Assembly (NCBI GenBank): GCA_031002005.1
Contig: JARYHS010008074.1
Coordinates: 275,095,930-275,159,929 of the forward strand
Direction: 5' to 3'
Origin: Vandiemenella viatica
Taxonomy: Eukaryota > Arthropoda > Insecta > Orthoptera > Morabidae
DNA length: 64,000 bases
Shown here one piece after another: positions 37,104 through 48,500 of this stretch. Under the pieces are notes generated by a model that was not told where the DNA came from, did not search any database, and was given only the letters and a program-made list of their open reading frames with translations. The translations under genes were made by a program, and so were the position numbers. How positions within the stretch are numbered: position 1 is the first letter of the stretch; each line of letters starts with the position of its first letter.

Positions 37104-38886
37104 GTCAGTAACCACACACCTCGCACTCTTCACCGCCAACATTAGAGGTCGGCCTGGTCAAATTTACAGCTTTGTTTATACGGCTGCGTGCCCTTGTTGA
37201 CCCCAGGCATCTTACTACACCTCTTGTCCAAAATCCGGCTGCGTGATCTCTACGTCCATCTGTTCTTTGTTTGAAATGCAATTTTTAAGCATAATTATTA
37301 GTAGCAGAATCAGATCTTGCAAAGCTGAGTAACCAAATATTGTCGCGAGAATTTTTAATTAATTTGTTTAAAAAATATTTTTCAAAAACTTTCGTTCACT
37401 CGTTTTTTAAACTAAATTATAATCCATTTTAAAGAGACATGAAAGAACATAAAAAGTTTAGGTTGCCTATGTAAAAGTGGCCGCAAGTATGTGTGCCAGC
37501 TGTTAAAGATACGTAAGAGCGAGAGAGAGTTAGCGCATCACACCGTCAGGCGGTGTAGTGCACTAACTCTAATGGCTCGCAACCGCTACTTACGGCCACT
37601 TTTACATAGGGAACCTTGAATTTTTATTTCCTTTACATGTCTCTCTTTTATTTAAAAAAAAAAAAACAAGTTAAAGATTTTTTTTTTTTTTGAAAGTTTA
37701 ATCAAAAATACTTGCAGGCGGCCATATTTGGTTAGGCAACCCGGCAGAATCGTATTCTGCGCTTAACAACAATACATAAAAATTTAATTTCAATCAAATA
37801 ACAGACGGACGTAGAAATCATGTAGTCGGATCTTGGGCTACTACTTATACCTGTGGAGGAACTGAGGTGTTGCCATTTGTCTGCAAAATGCGTAACTATG
37901 TTCTGTGTGTGGTAAATGTATTTTATGTTTGTGAAATGTGTAGCTTGAGGCGGAGATTGGGAACCGTCCCACCATTCGCCTAGACGGTTTCGAAAAATAG
38001 TGTATAAAACGTAATAAGCTCAACTGGTACTAAGGTTCGGGGGTCGTGTACCGTCCCATCTAGTATGCGGAGCCATACTGCTGGGTAGCCCTTCAAAAAA
38101 ATCGTCAAATTTCTTGGCAAGTTGAAAAGACTAACATCAATAGCCATATCCTAAAAGTCAAGATTAACTGTGTTCAAAGGAAGCATACTAGATTTTACGT
38201 TCTCTCCCTGACTCCGATTACAAGAATAAGAGATTATTATATATTAACTACAAATTTTCTTTTCTGTCTTAATGTGTTTTAGTTTACTCCGCCTCCATCC
38301 TCGAATCAGTCTTAGCGTAAGAAGATTATATCTTCCCTTGCGACATATTTAAGAATAAGATTGGTTCGTTCGTTTGAGTTGTATGGGGATAGACGGGAAT
38401 CGGGCATGGAGGGTAAGCGGTAACGTTGTGTCTTCCAATTTGGGAGGACGCCGGTTCGAATCCCCATCTGGCCATCCAGATTTCGGTTTTAGAAGGTTTT
38501 CCGAAATCACTCCAGGCAAAGACAGGCAACGTTCCTTCACGAAGACTATGGCAGAATTCCTTTCAGTTACTTCCCCCACTCCGTTCCCACCTGTAACGAC
38601 CACGACGTAGACAAGGTGTAAAAAGCCTTATGCGAAAAGAGAGAGATGGACGGGGATGCGGGCTGTGCAGACTTTCATCTTGCTCCATGGAAATTGAAAA
38701 AATAAAAAAATAAAACTAAAATAGAGCTTTAATACGTATCCTTGTTGATACTATAATTTAATACCATAACATAAATAGACTCTCTAGTTTAAGGGAATCT
38801 TTCGACTAGCAGTTTAAGAAACTTGTCATTGTTTTATACTTTTTTTTAATAACAATCTGTATCTCGATTATGTATGTATATAATCG

Positions 38887-38956
<70 letters not shown>

Positions 38957-41900
38957 TGGTATCAATCCCGTCCTTGGTTTAGTGTGTGCTGGATAGAATT
39001 TTTGAAGGAAAAGGAGCCGAGAGTTTTCTTTCAGAGGAGGTACGAACTCTCGTTTGCTCAGTTTTGTTACTGTAGGTTAAAAGGGACATTACTTATGTGT
39101 CCTCATGTAAATTATTATTTGGTTGCTGATGTTTATGTCGTAAGGTATTTGACTGAAGATGTATATAAATCTGTCATAATATTTTTACGTCTTCTTGGGT
39201 CCAGTAAATAAGGTTTTATGAATATAAATAACATAGGACGCTATGTAGTCTGGATTCAACTTTAGTGTAGAGTCTGTTTCGGGATTAGACTGATTTCGTG
39301 TTTTTTCTGTGTCACGGTGTTCGTCGTGCTTAGTGAGGTGTTTGGGCTGCAGGTGCTGTGCAGCAAGGAAGCGGTGGCGCGGCGGATGTGCACGCAGCTC
39401 CGCGCGCGCCTAGCGCAGGCGCTGTCGGAGTTCAAGCGCGACAAGGTGAGTCGCCAGAACGCGCGCCTGTCGCTCGCCAACTCCGTGTACGACAACCCGT
39501 CGCTGCCCAGGCGCAAGATACTGCTCTCCACCGGCTCGCACAACTACCGGCCGCCGCTCGAGCGCTCCAAGTCGGCGCCCAAGCTGATGGTGATCGAGGA
39601 GAGCGCCGAGGAGGACGAGGGCGAGGACGAAGAGGAGGAGGAGGACGAGCAGGACACGCGGCTGGGCCGCATCGCCGAGGAGGAGGAGCGCTACCTCGGC
39701 GACCGCTGGAGGTGACTGCTCTTATCTTAATCAGTGCGGGCCAATAATACTGTTTAAAAGTCTCAGAACATCCCAAGTGAGGAAGAGAAAACTGCAAAAC
39801 ATTGAAGACAACTTTCGAAAATAAATCTCATGTTTGAAAACGATGAAAACAGATAGAATTTTGTTTTTCCTCAAGGAATACATAACTGACAGATAACGAT
39901 ACTGCATTCTTAAGGAGGGGTATTATATGGAAAAATAACAGTACGTATATTACTATTAATGCCAATATTTATAGTTTAAATTATCTGATATCACTAAGAA
40001 TGTTTCTTTAAAATTCGTTTTTAAGTTCAACATCTTAACAAATCATTGGCAGACTTGATACAGTTTACAAGGAAGCATGTTTGCAATTTTTCTCCACAGT
40101 AATATTTCTCTTGTAAAGAACTAATCGCCAGAGTTATTAGAAACAGCTGAGAAGAGAGAAGCACAGTTAGGCAAGTGATTAACTGATACAATTTCAAATG
40201 CTTCTGCCGCCCACTTGTGGAAAGTCTTCACAGTATAGATTTCCATACATATGTCAATTTTAGGGGCCTTAACAGCTTAAACAGAATACATCATTGGACT
40301 ATCAATTAATTAATTACAATTATATCAATTCAACATCTGTCTTGTTGCACACTTACTCATAAACAAGCCCTCAACACCTTCATAAATAATTCTTCATATA
40401 AAATATCTGCCCACTAGATCTGGAACTTTACACAAGCATCTGGAGTCAAAGTTTTGTACAAGCAGATTGATAGTAAAGAAGGAATAATGGGTTTTCATCC
40501 GTCTATTGCAGCTACAAAATAAAACTTCATTTTTAGCACACGCATTTCAGTTTATCAAGCCATGATCAGTGCCTAAAAACAACTTATCTACAAGTTTTGA
40601 TATTTAGAATAATATGTTGTGTAACTGATAGTATTTGTTACTAAATATTGGGACACCGATGATGGTGTAACAAGCTGAAATGCATATGCCAAAACGAAAT
40701 CTCATTTTATAGCTGCAATAAATGGAAGAAAACCCATTATTAGTACAGCAGCTAACGAAAATGGCCTAAATATTCAAAATGATAAAGAAGGAAGGTCATA
40801 TACCAAACTTGATTCACAAACACATTATCACCATCCATTTACTTCTAACAGTGAACTTGGTACAATAAATAACACTTGGTAGTCTGCTTGTAGGCTTTCT
40901 TGGGGTAGAGCTCAATGTTCCCCTCCTCAGTACTTACCTCCGAAGATGGAGCCAACGTGCTGACAGTCACTGTCTCACTGCTTTTATCTCACAATTTTCT
41001 CCTGGTACTCATCAGTCAGCAGGTTGATTATAGCCAGTGAGTATCAATTGGAAATTCTGTTTTAAAGGAAAAATTGTAGATTTCATCTAATTAAGTAACA
41101 AACAAAAATTGAAAGCCATGAAATTGTTAAGCTGATTGCATGAATGCCAAAAATAGATCTTGGAATGAAGTAGGATAACGGGAGTTTAAAGAACTGGGTT
41201 ACCATTTTCCACGGTTAAAACTTTTATGGTTATGTTTGGGTCCCCACCTTGTCGCTACAGAAGATTACTCTACTGTAGCTCTGTTTATGAGAGAATCGTT
41301 GTGTTTTACAAGTAACTGAAATGTTCAGCTGCAAAATTTTCATTTTTATAGGTTAAGTGAAAATAAAAAAAAAAAAGGATTAAAGAAGACTGAGAGAATC
41401 AGCTGGAGTAGAACTTAGACTTTGTTGTGTTACTTTAAATATTATCACAGAATGACTGCAATTATTACGGGCATCTTTATTGGGGCCCCAAACAACACAG
41501 TTTGAACTTGCAACCTGGTACTACACACCCTTTATAATGCTGTTACCCCAGACATAACTGTTTCATATTCCTGAAATGTCATGTAAATTTGACAATATCC
41601 CACAGCTCAGTCCTCCCAGAATCCAATGCCATGGGAAATTCTGATGGGATTGGCAATTTGTTTTTTTACATCCAAGAGTAACAAGAAGTATGCCATTTAT
41701 TTAAACTCATTCAAATTTCATTAGAATTATTCATCTCTTCTTATTTGCAAGAATTAACTTCTGAATATCCATCTGAGAAAATGTTCTTGTAATAATATTC
41801 TAGAAAATCATAGTGATGAAAAGCTATTGCAAGAATTTGCGGATAAATAAAAGAATGGAATAAATTGAGGAGGAAGGGACTGAACAATTTACCTCCAATA

Positions 41901-44900
41901 GATAAGGAATTAAATGGTATAAATGGAATTTGGGAATTAGATGTGAAGGAAAATTAACGATTGAACTAATAATATTTTGCGACTAGGTTTCCGCTGGAGG
42001 AGGCCGGTGGAGCAGGCTGCAGCAGCGAGTGTGGCAGTGATGAGGGCTCTAACAGCCTGCACAGCCTGTCCAGCACCAGCAGCAGCAACGCCAGCTCCTC
42101 ATCACCCCTCTGCAGGCACTTCAAGTCTCTCACAGAGGTAACCAGCCACACTGTGTAGTCTAGTTCTGAATACAATTTAATGGAGTGTTGATTTTATTTT
42201 ATTGCTCATTCAAGGGATAGAATGCAGTGCAGTTATATTCATAGATTAATAACATTATTTCATGAAAATAAGCACATTGAAATGAACAAGATATATTACA
42301 CAAAATATTTGTTTCTATTACCAACCTTATTTCAATCCCGTCTTCATGCAACTTGTTTCTTTCCTAAAAACCTAGTGGGGGGGGGGGTTTAGTATAATAT
42401 CGCTGGTGTATTCAGCAATTCCAACACCGATTTCAGCAGATAATTATTGGCTATCCTTAAGGAAGTAATATATAATGCCACTTCCTATCTTCATATTTGT
42501 TCTTCTTTATTAATAGTCACTTTCTATCCTTTTTTTGCGAGTACTTTAATCTTTTGATGCATAAATTATCCTACACAATAGTAGTTCAACATGAAATGAT
42601 AAATAAAAGTCAATTGCTCTTAATCTTGGGCTGTACCCACCAATAATTATTTGATTTTCTATTTTGAGGAATTTTGATTGTACAAACGTCATTGAAGTTG
42701 TTTGTGCTTCTCACCCAGGATCTTGGTATTGAGCTTAGACCCATGCAACTTCCTTACGGTATTCCTATGCCTTACATTTTACAAGAAAAAAATTGTTGGT
42801 GACTAATCACTATGTTTTATTAAAATAGTTAACTTTTTTTACATTTTTGTCCAATATTATTGACTAAGAAATGGCCTTAAGCTGTTGAGATTTGTGAAGG
42901 TTTTAACTACTACTTCAGTCTTGATTAGACAGTAGCAGTACTATCATTTGTCTAATTCTTCCCAACACAAAGAATTTGTGTGCATGGGTGAAACATAGGA
43001 GATATTAAATATTAAATTGTGAATGTAATACTGCTGTCTTATGTGAACTTCAAACAACAAGTTCTCATTTTTTTTTTTTTTTTTTTTTTACATGTTTGCT
43101 CTGGTTGAAGTAAGTTACAAATCTGGTCAAAGACGTGCACTGTATGCTGTCCATCTTCGACAACTATACATACATCATCTTTTTTGAATACTTGTTTCTT
43201 TTTCACTCTCTTTTCTTCTGATGTGGTCACATGACTATTTCCCATTTACTATGGAAGTGGGAGCTCCCTTCACAGACAATGCACTGAAATATAGGTAGAC
43301 AATCTTTCAAAGCTTCATAGCTGTCATCAATACTCTATACATGGATGTCAAAAGTGATGGCTTGATAGATTAAAGATTAGTGCTATGATTGTGCACTCTT
43401 TTCCAAAAAAAAAAAAAAAAAGGGGATGATATGGGTTTTTAGCTCACAGATTATCATAATGTCTATGACTAGGAGGGTGGGGGGATGAGCCAGCATTAGT
43501 AACAGAGCTGTTCAAACCTACCAAAAAGAACAAAATGCTAAGATCAATTGATAAAATGATATTCACTATCTGGTGGCTATAAGTGAACCTATATCCACAG
43601 GGTTAAATAATTGATTGCTGCTATCTTTTGCTTGGTTTCAGGAAGATAAGACAGTGAAATAGTGAGAAAACGCTGTTATCTGTGAACAATCATCAGCTCA
43701 ATTGCGATTTGATACCTTGCTAATTTTTGTACACATCTCAGAAATGATGTTTCTGCTAGCATCGTCTTACTTAGACGCATTAGATTTGAGGGAGAACAAA
43801 GGATCGGGTCTAGTTTTATACAAAAGTGAATTTATGCGAGGTGAAAGACAGCTTGCATAATCGTCACCAAGCATGGTGAGAATGTAGAGGAGAAATAATT
43901 TTTCCATGGTATCACAGCAATCCTATGTTGTTATAAGTTGTTTCTGTCACCGTGATTGCATGAAATTTTTAGATACCTTACTATGTTGCAGCTTTTGATA
44001 TATAATTAATAGCTGAACACATGTTTATCTTGTACTTACCTTAGCTTAGCTTAGCGCAAAATATCTACTCATTTTCAAAAACTCGTTATTTTCCCAGCTC
44101 CCTATTAACCTCTTCCGCTCTTTCTTCAATTTCTCTGCCTATTTCAAAATTCTGTTATCTTGAGCAAATTCCAAAAATTAATTATAATGAAAATAAGGGA
44201 ATAAACTGTCTAATATAAAATTTGTTTAAAATGTTTCTGTTATCATGCTACATATTGAGTTAAAGTGAATTTGGAATTAAGTACTTTATGAAAGCTTTAA
44301 TACTAGACAGTTCATCATTATGGAAATTCTTCCCTCTTTTAGCAGGTGTGTTACAGCATTGCCATTTCCCACATCCAGATCCCGAGTCTTCTTTGTTATA
44401 GAAATCAATTTTTTCTGAGTTATCTTGATGTCATACTTTTCGTATTCATTATCCTCCTGTTCTTGTAGATCAGCATCATCTTCTTGACCAATGTTTCCAA
44501 TCACATACTCTTATCAACCATTTTCTTTCATTATGGAATTTATCGTTGTTTATTGCATATATTGGGGCCTACATTGAAGTAAAATATGATGTAATTTTGT
44601 TCCATTTTAGAATAGTTGAAAAGATAAGGCTTGGTAAAAAGGACAAGGCTGGAAAATTCAAGGAAAAAAAATTCCATAGAAAAGTACTAACTTCAGTGGA
44701 AATGCAATCAGTAGCAACCAAGTTCATGTGCAAACAAAACTTTATTGTATATGGAGACAGGGAGAGAAGCATTTCAGGAGTAATTAGAACCTTCAGATAA
44801 GATACAGTATAAAGATCTGTTAAAACTCTCAAATTTTATATGATTAAATAATTTGTCTACATTACTGTACACGATGACAATAGAAAGATAATTAGGCCCT

Positions 44901-45591
44901 TTATTGTACACTGTTTATGGTCTTAATTGCTGAAGACAGATTATATACAGCTTGGAGTTACCAGTTAAGATAGAAAGCTAAATCCTGCTGGCTTAAGGGA
45001 ACTTACTGGTACCTTATTCCTGTGTTGATAATCATACAAGGCACCAAGCACTATAAAAAAAAATTGTGGTAATAAGTGTTCAGTAACATTTGAATCAGTA
45101 ATTAGTCTAACTGTGTTTTTTTGTCCATAGCTGAGCCAGCCACTTGCAGAACATCGCAGTGATTGCACGTCTTCGCGCAAGGCAGTGAAGGTGGACAGCA
45201 GCAGGTGGTGGACTGGAGGCCGGGTGCAGAGGGTGCCGCAGACCTGGAGAGGCTCGCTGCAGCCCTTCGCAGATCTGCTACCTTTCCCCCACCCACTTCA
45301 AGTTCCAACTGTGCAATGGTCTCTGCAGCTGCTGCAGCAGCAGCGGCTGTCGCCTCTGCCAACGCTTCAGACATTGTAATTACTGTTCCGACGGGTGAAC
45401 CGGGTGTCGAATTGGACTCACTTAGTGAGGAAGAAGAAGATGGTGCCGACACTGGTAAAGATGTCAAACATGAAGAAGACAATGTTAGTGATGAGAGTGG
45501 TTATGCGGAGATTATGATGGATGGTATGGGTATAGGAGCAAATAAAGAAAACTACAGGGTACCATCACCAGCACATTGTGTCAGGGTGTGA
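36853..45591 (+). CDS. FAM43: FAM43 family PTB-domain protein, 3' part of gene (four exons)
   Basis: FAM43 proteins carry a phosphotyrosine-binding (PTB/PID) domain and an acidic, Ser-rich tail. They are thought to be cytoplasmic adaptors; their partners are poorly known. The exons here encode, in order, the middle and end of the PTB domain (GEGCVEKP, VFCWVYRHE, LRCHA), its last helix (ALSEFKR), the family hallmark PPLERSKSAPKL, an acidic Glu/Asp run, a Ser-rich segment and a C-terminal acidic tail ending in DESGYAEI and NKENYRVPSP. Splice phases are compatible for the first three exons (incoming phase 1, then 0, 2, 0). The sum with the in-frame terminal acceptor is about 383 residues. The first PTB strands and start codon are missing. 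Introns are 2.2-3 kb and carry a fold-back element, a SINE and microsatellites. Confidence 0.88.
37212..37848. mobile_element. Fold-back (long palindromic) element, about 640 bp
   Basis: Almost the whole segment is self-complementary. Outer arms: ATCCGGCTGCGTGATCTC and TACGTCCATCTGTT from 37232, mirrored by ACAGACGGACGTAGAAATCA and GTAGTCGGATCTTGG ending about 37848. Middle: GAGACATGAAAGAACATAAA mirrored near 37630. Inner: GGTTGCCTATGTAAAAGTGG (37461) mirrored by CCACTTTTACATAGGGAACC (about 37595-37614). Centre: CACACCG-TCAGG-CGGTGT near 37541-37555. The arms differ by indels and A/T-run length. No coding region and no clear target-site duplication. This resembles a fold-back DNA transposon or a large MITE. 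Confidence 0.85.
38400..38641 (+). mobile_element. SINE family A, full length
   Basis: Head GGAGGGTAAGCGGTAACG, linker AATTTGGGAGGACGCC, B box GGTTCGAATCC (38453-38463), body CCAGATTTCGGTTTTAGAAG, CGAAATCACTCCAGGC, GGCAGAATTCC and 3' CACGACGTAGACAAGGTG. Same strand as the gene, inside an intron. Confidence 0.9.
38889..38955. repeat. (CT)n(GT)n compound microsatellite
   Basis: About 16 CT units followed by about 17 GT units. Confidence 0.97.
39353..39711 (+). CDS. FAM43: FAM43 exon: end of PTB, ERSKSAPKL motif, acidic run
   Basis: 359 nt between acceptor GGGCTGCAG and donor GTGACT, very GC-rich. It encodes VLCSKEAVARRMCTQLR and LAQALSEFKRDK (the C-terminal PTB helix and FAM43 EFKR motif), NSVYDNPSLPRRK, then YRPPLERSKSAPKLMVIEE, the strongest family signature. 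A run of Glu/Asp (EEDEGEDEEEEEDEQ) follows and the exon ends at LGDRW plus two bases, completed by the next exon. If the intron is not removed, a TGA follows at 39713. High-CpG codon use differs from the CpG-poor downstream introns. Confidence 0.9.
39712..41986 (+). other. FAM43 intron
   Basis: AT-rich and CpG-poor. Contains the inverted-repeat element 40483-40741. Ends in an acceptor (GCGACTAG) with a weak pyrimidine tract. Confidence 0.65.
40483..40741. mobile_element. Small inverted-repeat element with hammerhead-like arms
   Basis: Left arm AATAATGGGTTTTCATCC...GCAGCTACAAAATAAAAC from 40483 mirrors the right arm ...ATAGCTGCAATAAATGG and AAAACCCATTATT ending 40741. Each arm, read toward its outer end, has a box pair like a hammerhead ribozyme core: CCGATGA...CTGAAATGC at 40656-40683 (plus) and CTGATCA...CTGAAATGC at 40542-40569 (minus), with a short possible stem between the boxes. 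Neither core is exact. Spacer 40575-40650 is AT-rich. It may be a pair of inverted Penelope-like termini or a MITE. Confidence 0.65.
41987..42137 (+). CDS. FAM43: FAM43 exon: Ser-rich linker
   Basis: 151 nt. Its first base completes an Arg codon from the preceding exon, then FPLEEAGGAGCSSECG, SDEGSNSLHSLSSTSS, SSSSPLCRHFKSLTE. It ends exactly on a codon boundary at donor GTAACC. Ser-rich and probably disordered. The three splice junctions keep one open frame, which supports the model. The antisense frame here is a shadow. Confidence 0.8.
42138..45130 (+). other. FAM43 last intron
   Basis: AT-rich, CpG-poor. Includes an 11-base G run near 42376 and T23 at about 43069-43091. It ends in a strong acceptor: CTAAC branch-like word then GTGTTTTTTTGTCCATAG at 45130. 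An open frame at 44546-44800 shows no domain. Confidence 0.6.
45131..45591 (+). CDS. FAM43: FAM43 terminal exon with frame discrepancy
   Basis: From acceptor 45130 the only open frame in phase 0 reads LSQPLAEHRSDCTSSRKAV and ends at TAA 45380. The C-terminal tail that looks like real FAM43 (DLERLAAALRRS, an Ala run, GVELDSLSEEEEDGAD, NVSDESGYAEI, GANKENYRVPSPAHC, stop 45589-45591) is in another frame, closed upstream by TGA at 45160. Two explanations fit. (1) The acceptor is one of three tandem CAGs ending 45198, 45201 or 45204, each giving phase 0 in the tail frame. (2) There is a 1-2 base indel near 45180-45240. The tail frame is favoured by composition. Confidence 0.75.
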
Positions 45592-48500
45592 ATGATGGAT
45601 GCATCGTATACTTCATATGGCAAAGTATTGAAGTTAACAGAGCTGTATAAAATTATAATCCTTGGCATATGATTCTGTCTAAATTGACATTTAAAAAATA
45701 TTTGTTATCCAGAGAAAGACATTGTGAGACATGTATTATCTATTATCCTGTTAGTACCAAATCTGTAATAATTTAACAGTAATTGAACACTTCATAGCTC
45801 AGTTTGCCTTTTGTGGATAAAGTTGTTGTATATATGATACCATCAGTAGAACTTCATAATTGTTTTTATTGAAATAAATATTTGAATCCCTCCCTGTGCG
45901 ATTCTAGGATTTCTGTCAACACACACATTCTTCTAGACAACTTTTAAAATTGCATTGATGTTGGTGCATGAGAAAATACAAACATGATATTAATCTGGAC
46001 ATTTAAATGATGTTTGAAGGTAGAAATTAACTTGGACTATTACTTGCTGAATTGTATTGACAAACTGGAGTGTTGAAGGCAAGATCAATGAAGTTTAGTT
46101 TAAAAACCTGTAGTTGGAGTTTTTGAACTCATTCATTGATGTGTAATCTTATTATAATCTCAGTGTTTGTACCCTTGTCATCTTAAGGAAGGTTATGCAA
46201 CATGAGCTAATTCTGAAGAATGCACATCAATTTAATGGATCCCTGTGAGATCAAAACATGTACATCCTGAATAATGTGTCTACATTACAAAATGCATTGT
46301 TGTGGAAGTTCTAATTACTGTGCATCTGAGGTGACAGAATCTGAAATTTTACCAATGACTACCTCTTCTGATTTTTTTTCCACCCTCACAATCAATTGAA
46401 TTTTTATATTATCTAATATAAAATTGTTAACCATGAAACAACTAGCACAGTGAATTCATTTACTTTTTTAATCTCTTGACCAAATTAAAATGGTTTGACC
46501 ACACATTAAATCTTGTTTAATTTCAATAATTATTTGGAAACTATGTTCATGTTGTTATAATCATTGACTGTGTTTCTTCATTAATTTAAAACATGGTAAG
46601 TTACATTTTCTTGATGCATGTTATTTCATATGGGAATGTTCATTTTGTCTCTCATACATTTTATTCTACATGCATCATTTATTAGCAAATAATGCAATTT
46701 CTGATTGAGTCATCTTGTTCTTCCCATTTCTGAAAATTAGATTTTATGAATATAACCAGAAACTGAGTGACATATTTGGAGCTGCAACAAAAGCTTTGTC
46801 AGAAGGCTTACAAATATCTTTTGCTGTTCATACATAAAAAAAAACACAATATTAATGAGAACTGAACTGTTACTGAGAAACATTTCTACTAAGTCATGAA
46901 TTCATGAGGTCATGTAGAAATGGTTTTTAAACTCAAATTAAAGTTTTTCCCACGTTGTTTACTCAAATATTTTTTCGACACCATTGAATGTAAGATAATC
47001 AGTATTCTTAATCATTGACCACATTTAATCAGTATTAAAGACAGTGGTTAAAAAATTGGAAATATTATGGTCAAATATAATTTACTGTACATGTCATGAA
47101 ACTGATCATTTGAGATCAGTAGGAATTTTATTCACTTGATCATGATCATGATTCTCAATATTATTTTCAATGTTTTAGAGCAGGGTGGGTGGTGTAGAGG
47201 TAAAAAGAAACAACAAAGACCTTTAAGTGGGGATAAATAATTTATAAGCAAAAATGTATACACTACTGAAATAGATTAAATGGTTTTTTAATCAGTTGAA
47301 ACTTGCCCATAACATAATTTTATTCCCAGAGTAATTGTATAACTGGCAGAAGATTTGTTGTGTTAGTTCATGTAGTAATTAGTTCAGAAGTTTTGTACAG
47401 TAACATGTAACATGGAGTAATCATTTCCATCACAGTGTTCAGGCTTTAATCAGTTACAAAATTCATATAGTTTCTCTAGCGCATTTTTCTGATAAATAAG
47501 CATCACTGCTTTCTGACATCTTAAACTTGCCTAATGATTATCTAACATGAATTGCTACAGTTTACCAAGTTTTATTTTTTTCCTTTTTCTTTGGAGTAGA
47601 CGTTCATTGTAAAGTTTACAAGATAGATACATAGACGTGATAATAAAACTCATTATGACACAAACCTTTTAAATGTTATTCCTATTTGATACAGGCTGAA
47701 TAGATTTTTGATGCTGAATGTTTAAATTAACATTTTTCCCTACAAAAGTCTATGTGAACTAAGATTAACAATCTGCAGTACAAGTGCATTTTTATTTGCT
47801 TTAATATGGCACTAAACAAATTTAATGTTTATTTATGGTAATAAATTGTCATGCTTATATGAATCTCCTTTTTACCCACTTATAAAACCTGATATTTTAA
47901 TACAAATACACATATATTTATATATATTTGGTGTTAGTTTCTAATTGTCAAAATTCCCTGTTTCAAATTCTGTAAAATAATTATTCAGAATTAGAATTCT
48001 CTCCTTAGTCAGATTAAAAAAGCTCTATTCTTGGTAGTAAATATGTGTACATATACATTCATTATAGTTATTACTAGAAGCAGATGATCTACAAATAAAT
48101 TTGGTGTACATTACATATTTGCTGCAAGTTGGATACGGGTTCAGTAATAAGAGAAATGTAAGATATTTTAAACATAAATATTAGTTACAATATAACATTA
48201 TAGATGTCAATAATCTGAAAGCAATGCATCACAACCAAAGACTTCTGCTGTGGCTTACTCATCCTTTCATTTGGAACATTTCTGATATGTATCATTCCCA
48301 TTTGAATACTCATTTTTTATTTGTGTGCATTATATTCAAGAGAATTTCTGAGTATTGTATAGTGTATAATTTAATGCAGCCTACAAATTGAGATATTTCT
48401 GCATATTCTGTTAAAAATGTGTAAATGTTTTATTGCAAATATTGATTTGTGAAATTTTGTTGTATGTGAATATATAATAAATGGTATAATTATCAATTAA

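Larger units (their letters stand above)
37104..39352 (+). other. FAM43 intron with mobile-element insertions
   Basis: Bounded by GTCAGT and CTGCAG. Contains a fold-back element (37212-37848), SINE (38400-38641) and (CT)n(GT)n microsatellite (38889-38955). Confidence 0.7.

Noticed and set aside
38870..39211. Open frame with Leu-Ser and Val-Cys repeats
   Set aside because: Translation of the (CT)n(GT)n microsatellite.
39358..39797. Arg/Ala/Gly-rich frames overlapping the FAM43 exon on both strands
   Set aside because: Shadows of the GC-rich FAM43 exon; the sense frame carries the ERSKSAPKL signature.
45102..45482. Antisense frame with poly-Ala opposite the terminal exon
   Set aside because: Antisense shadow of the GCA/GCT-rich Ala run.
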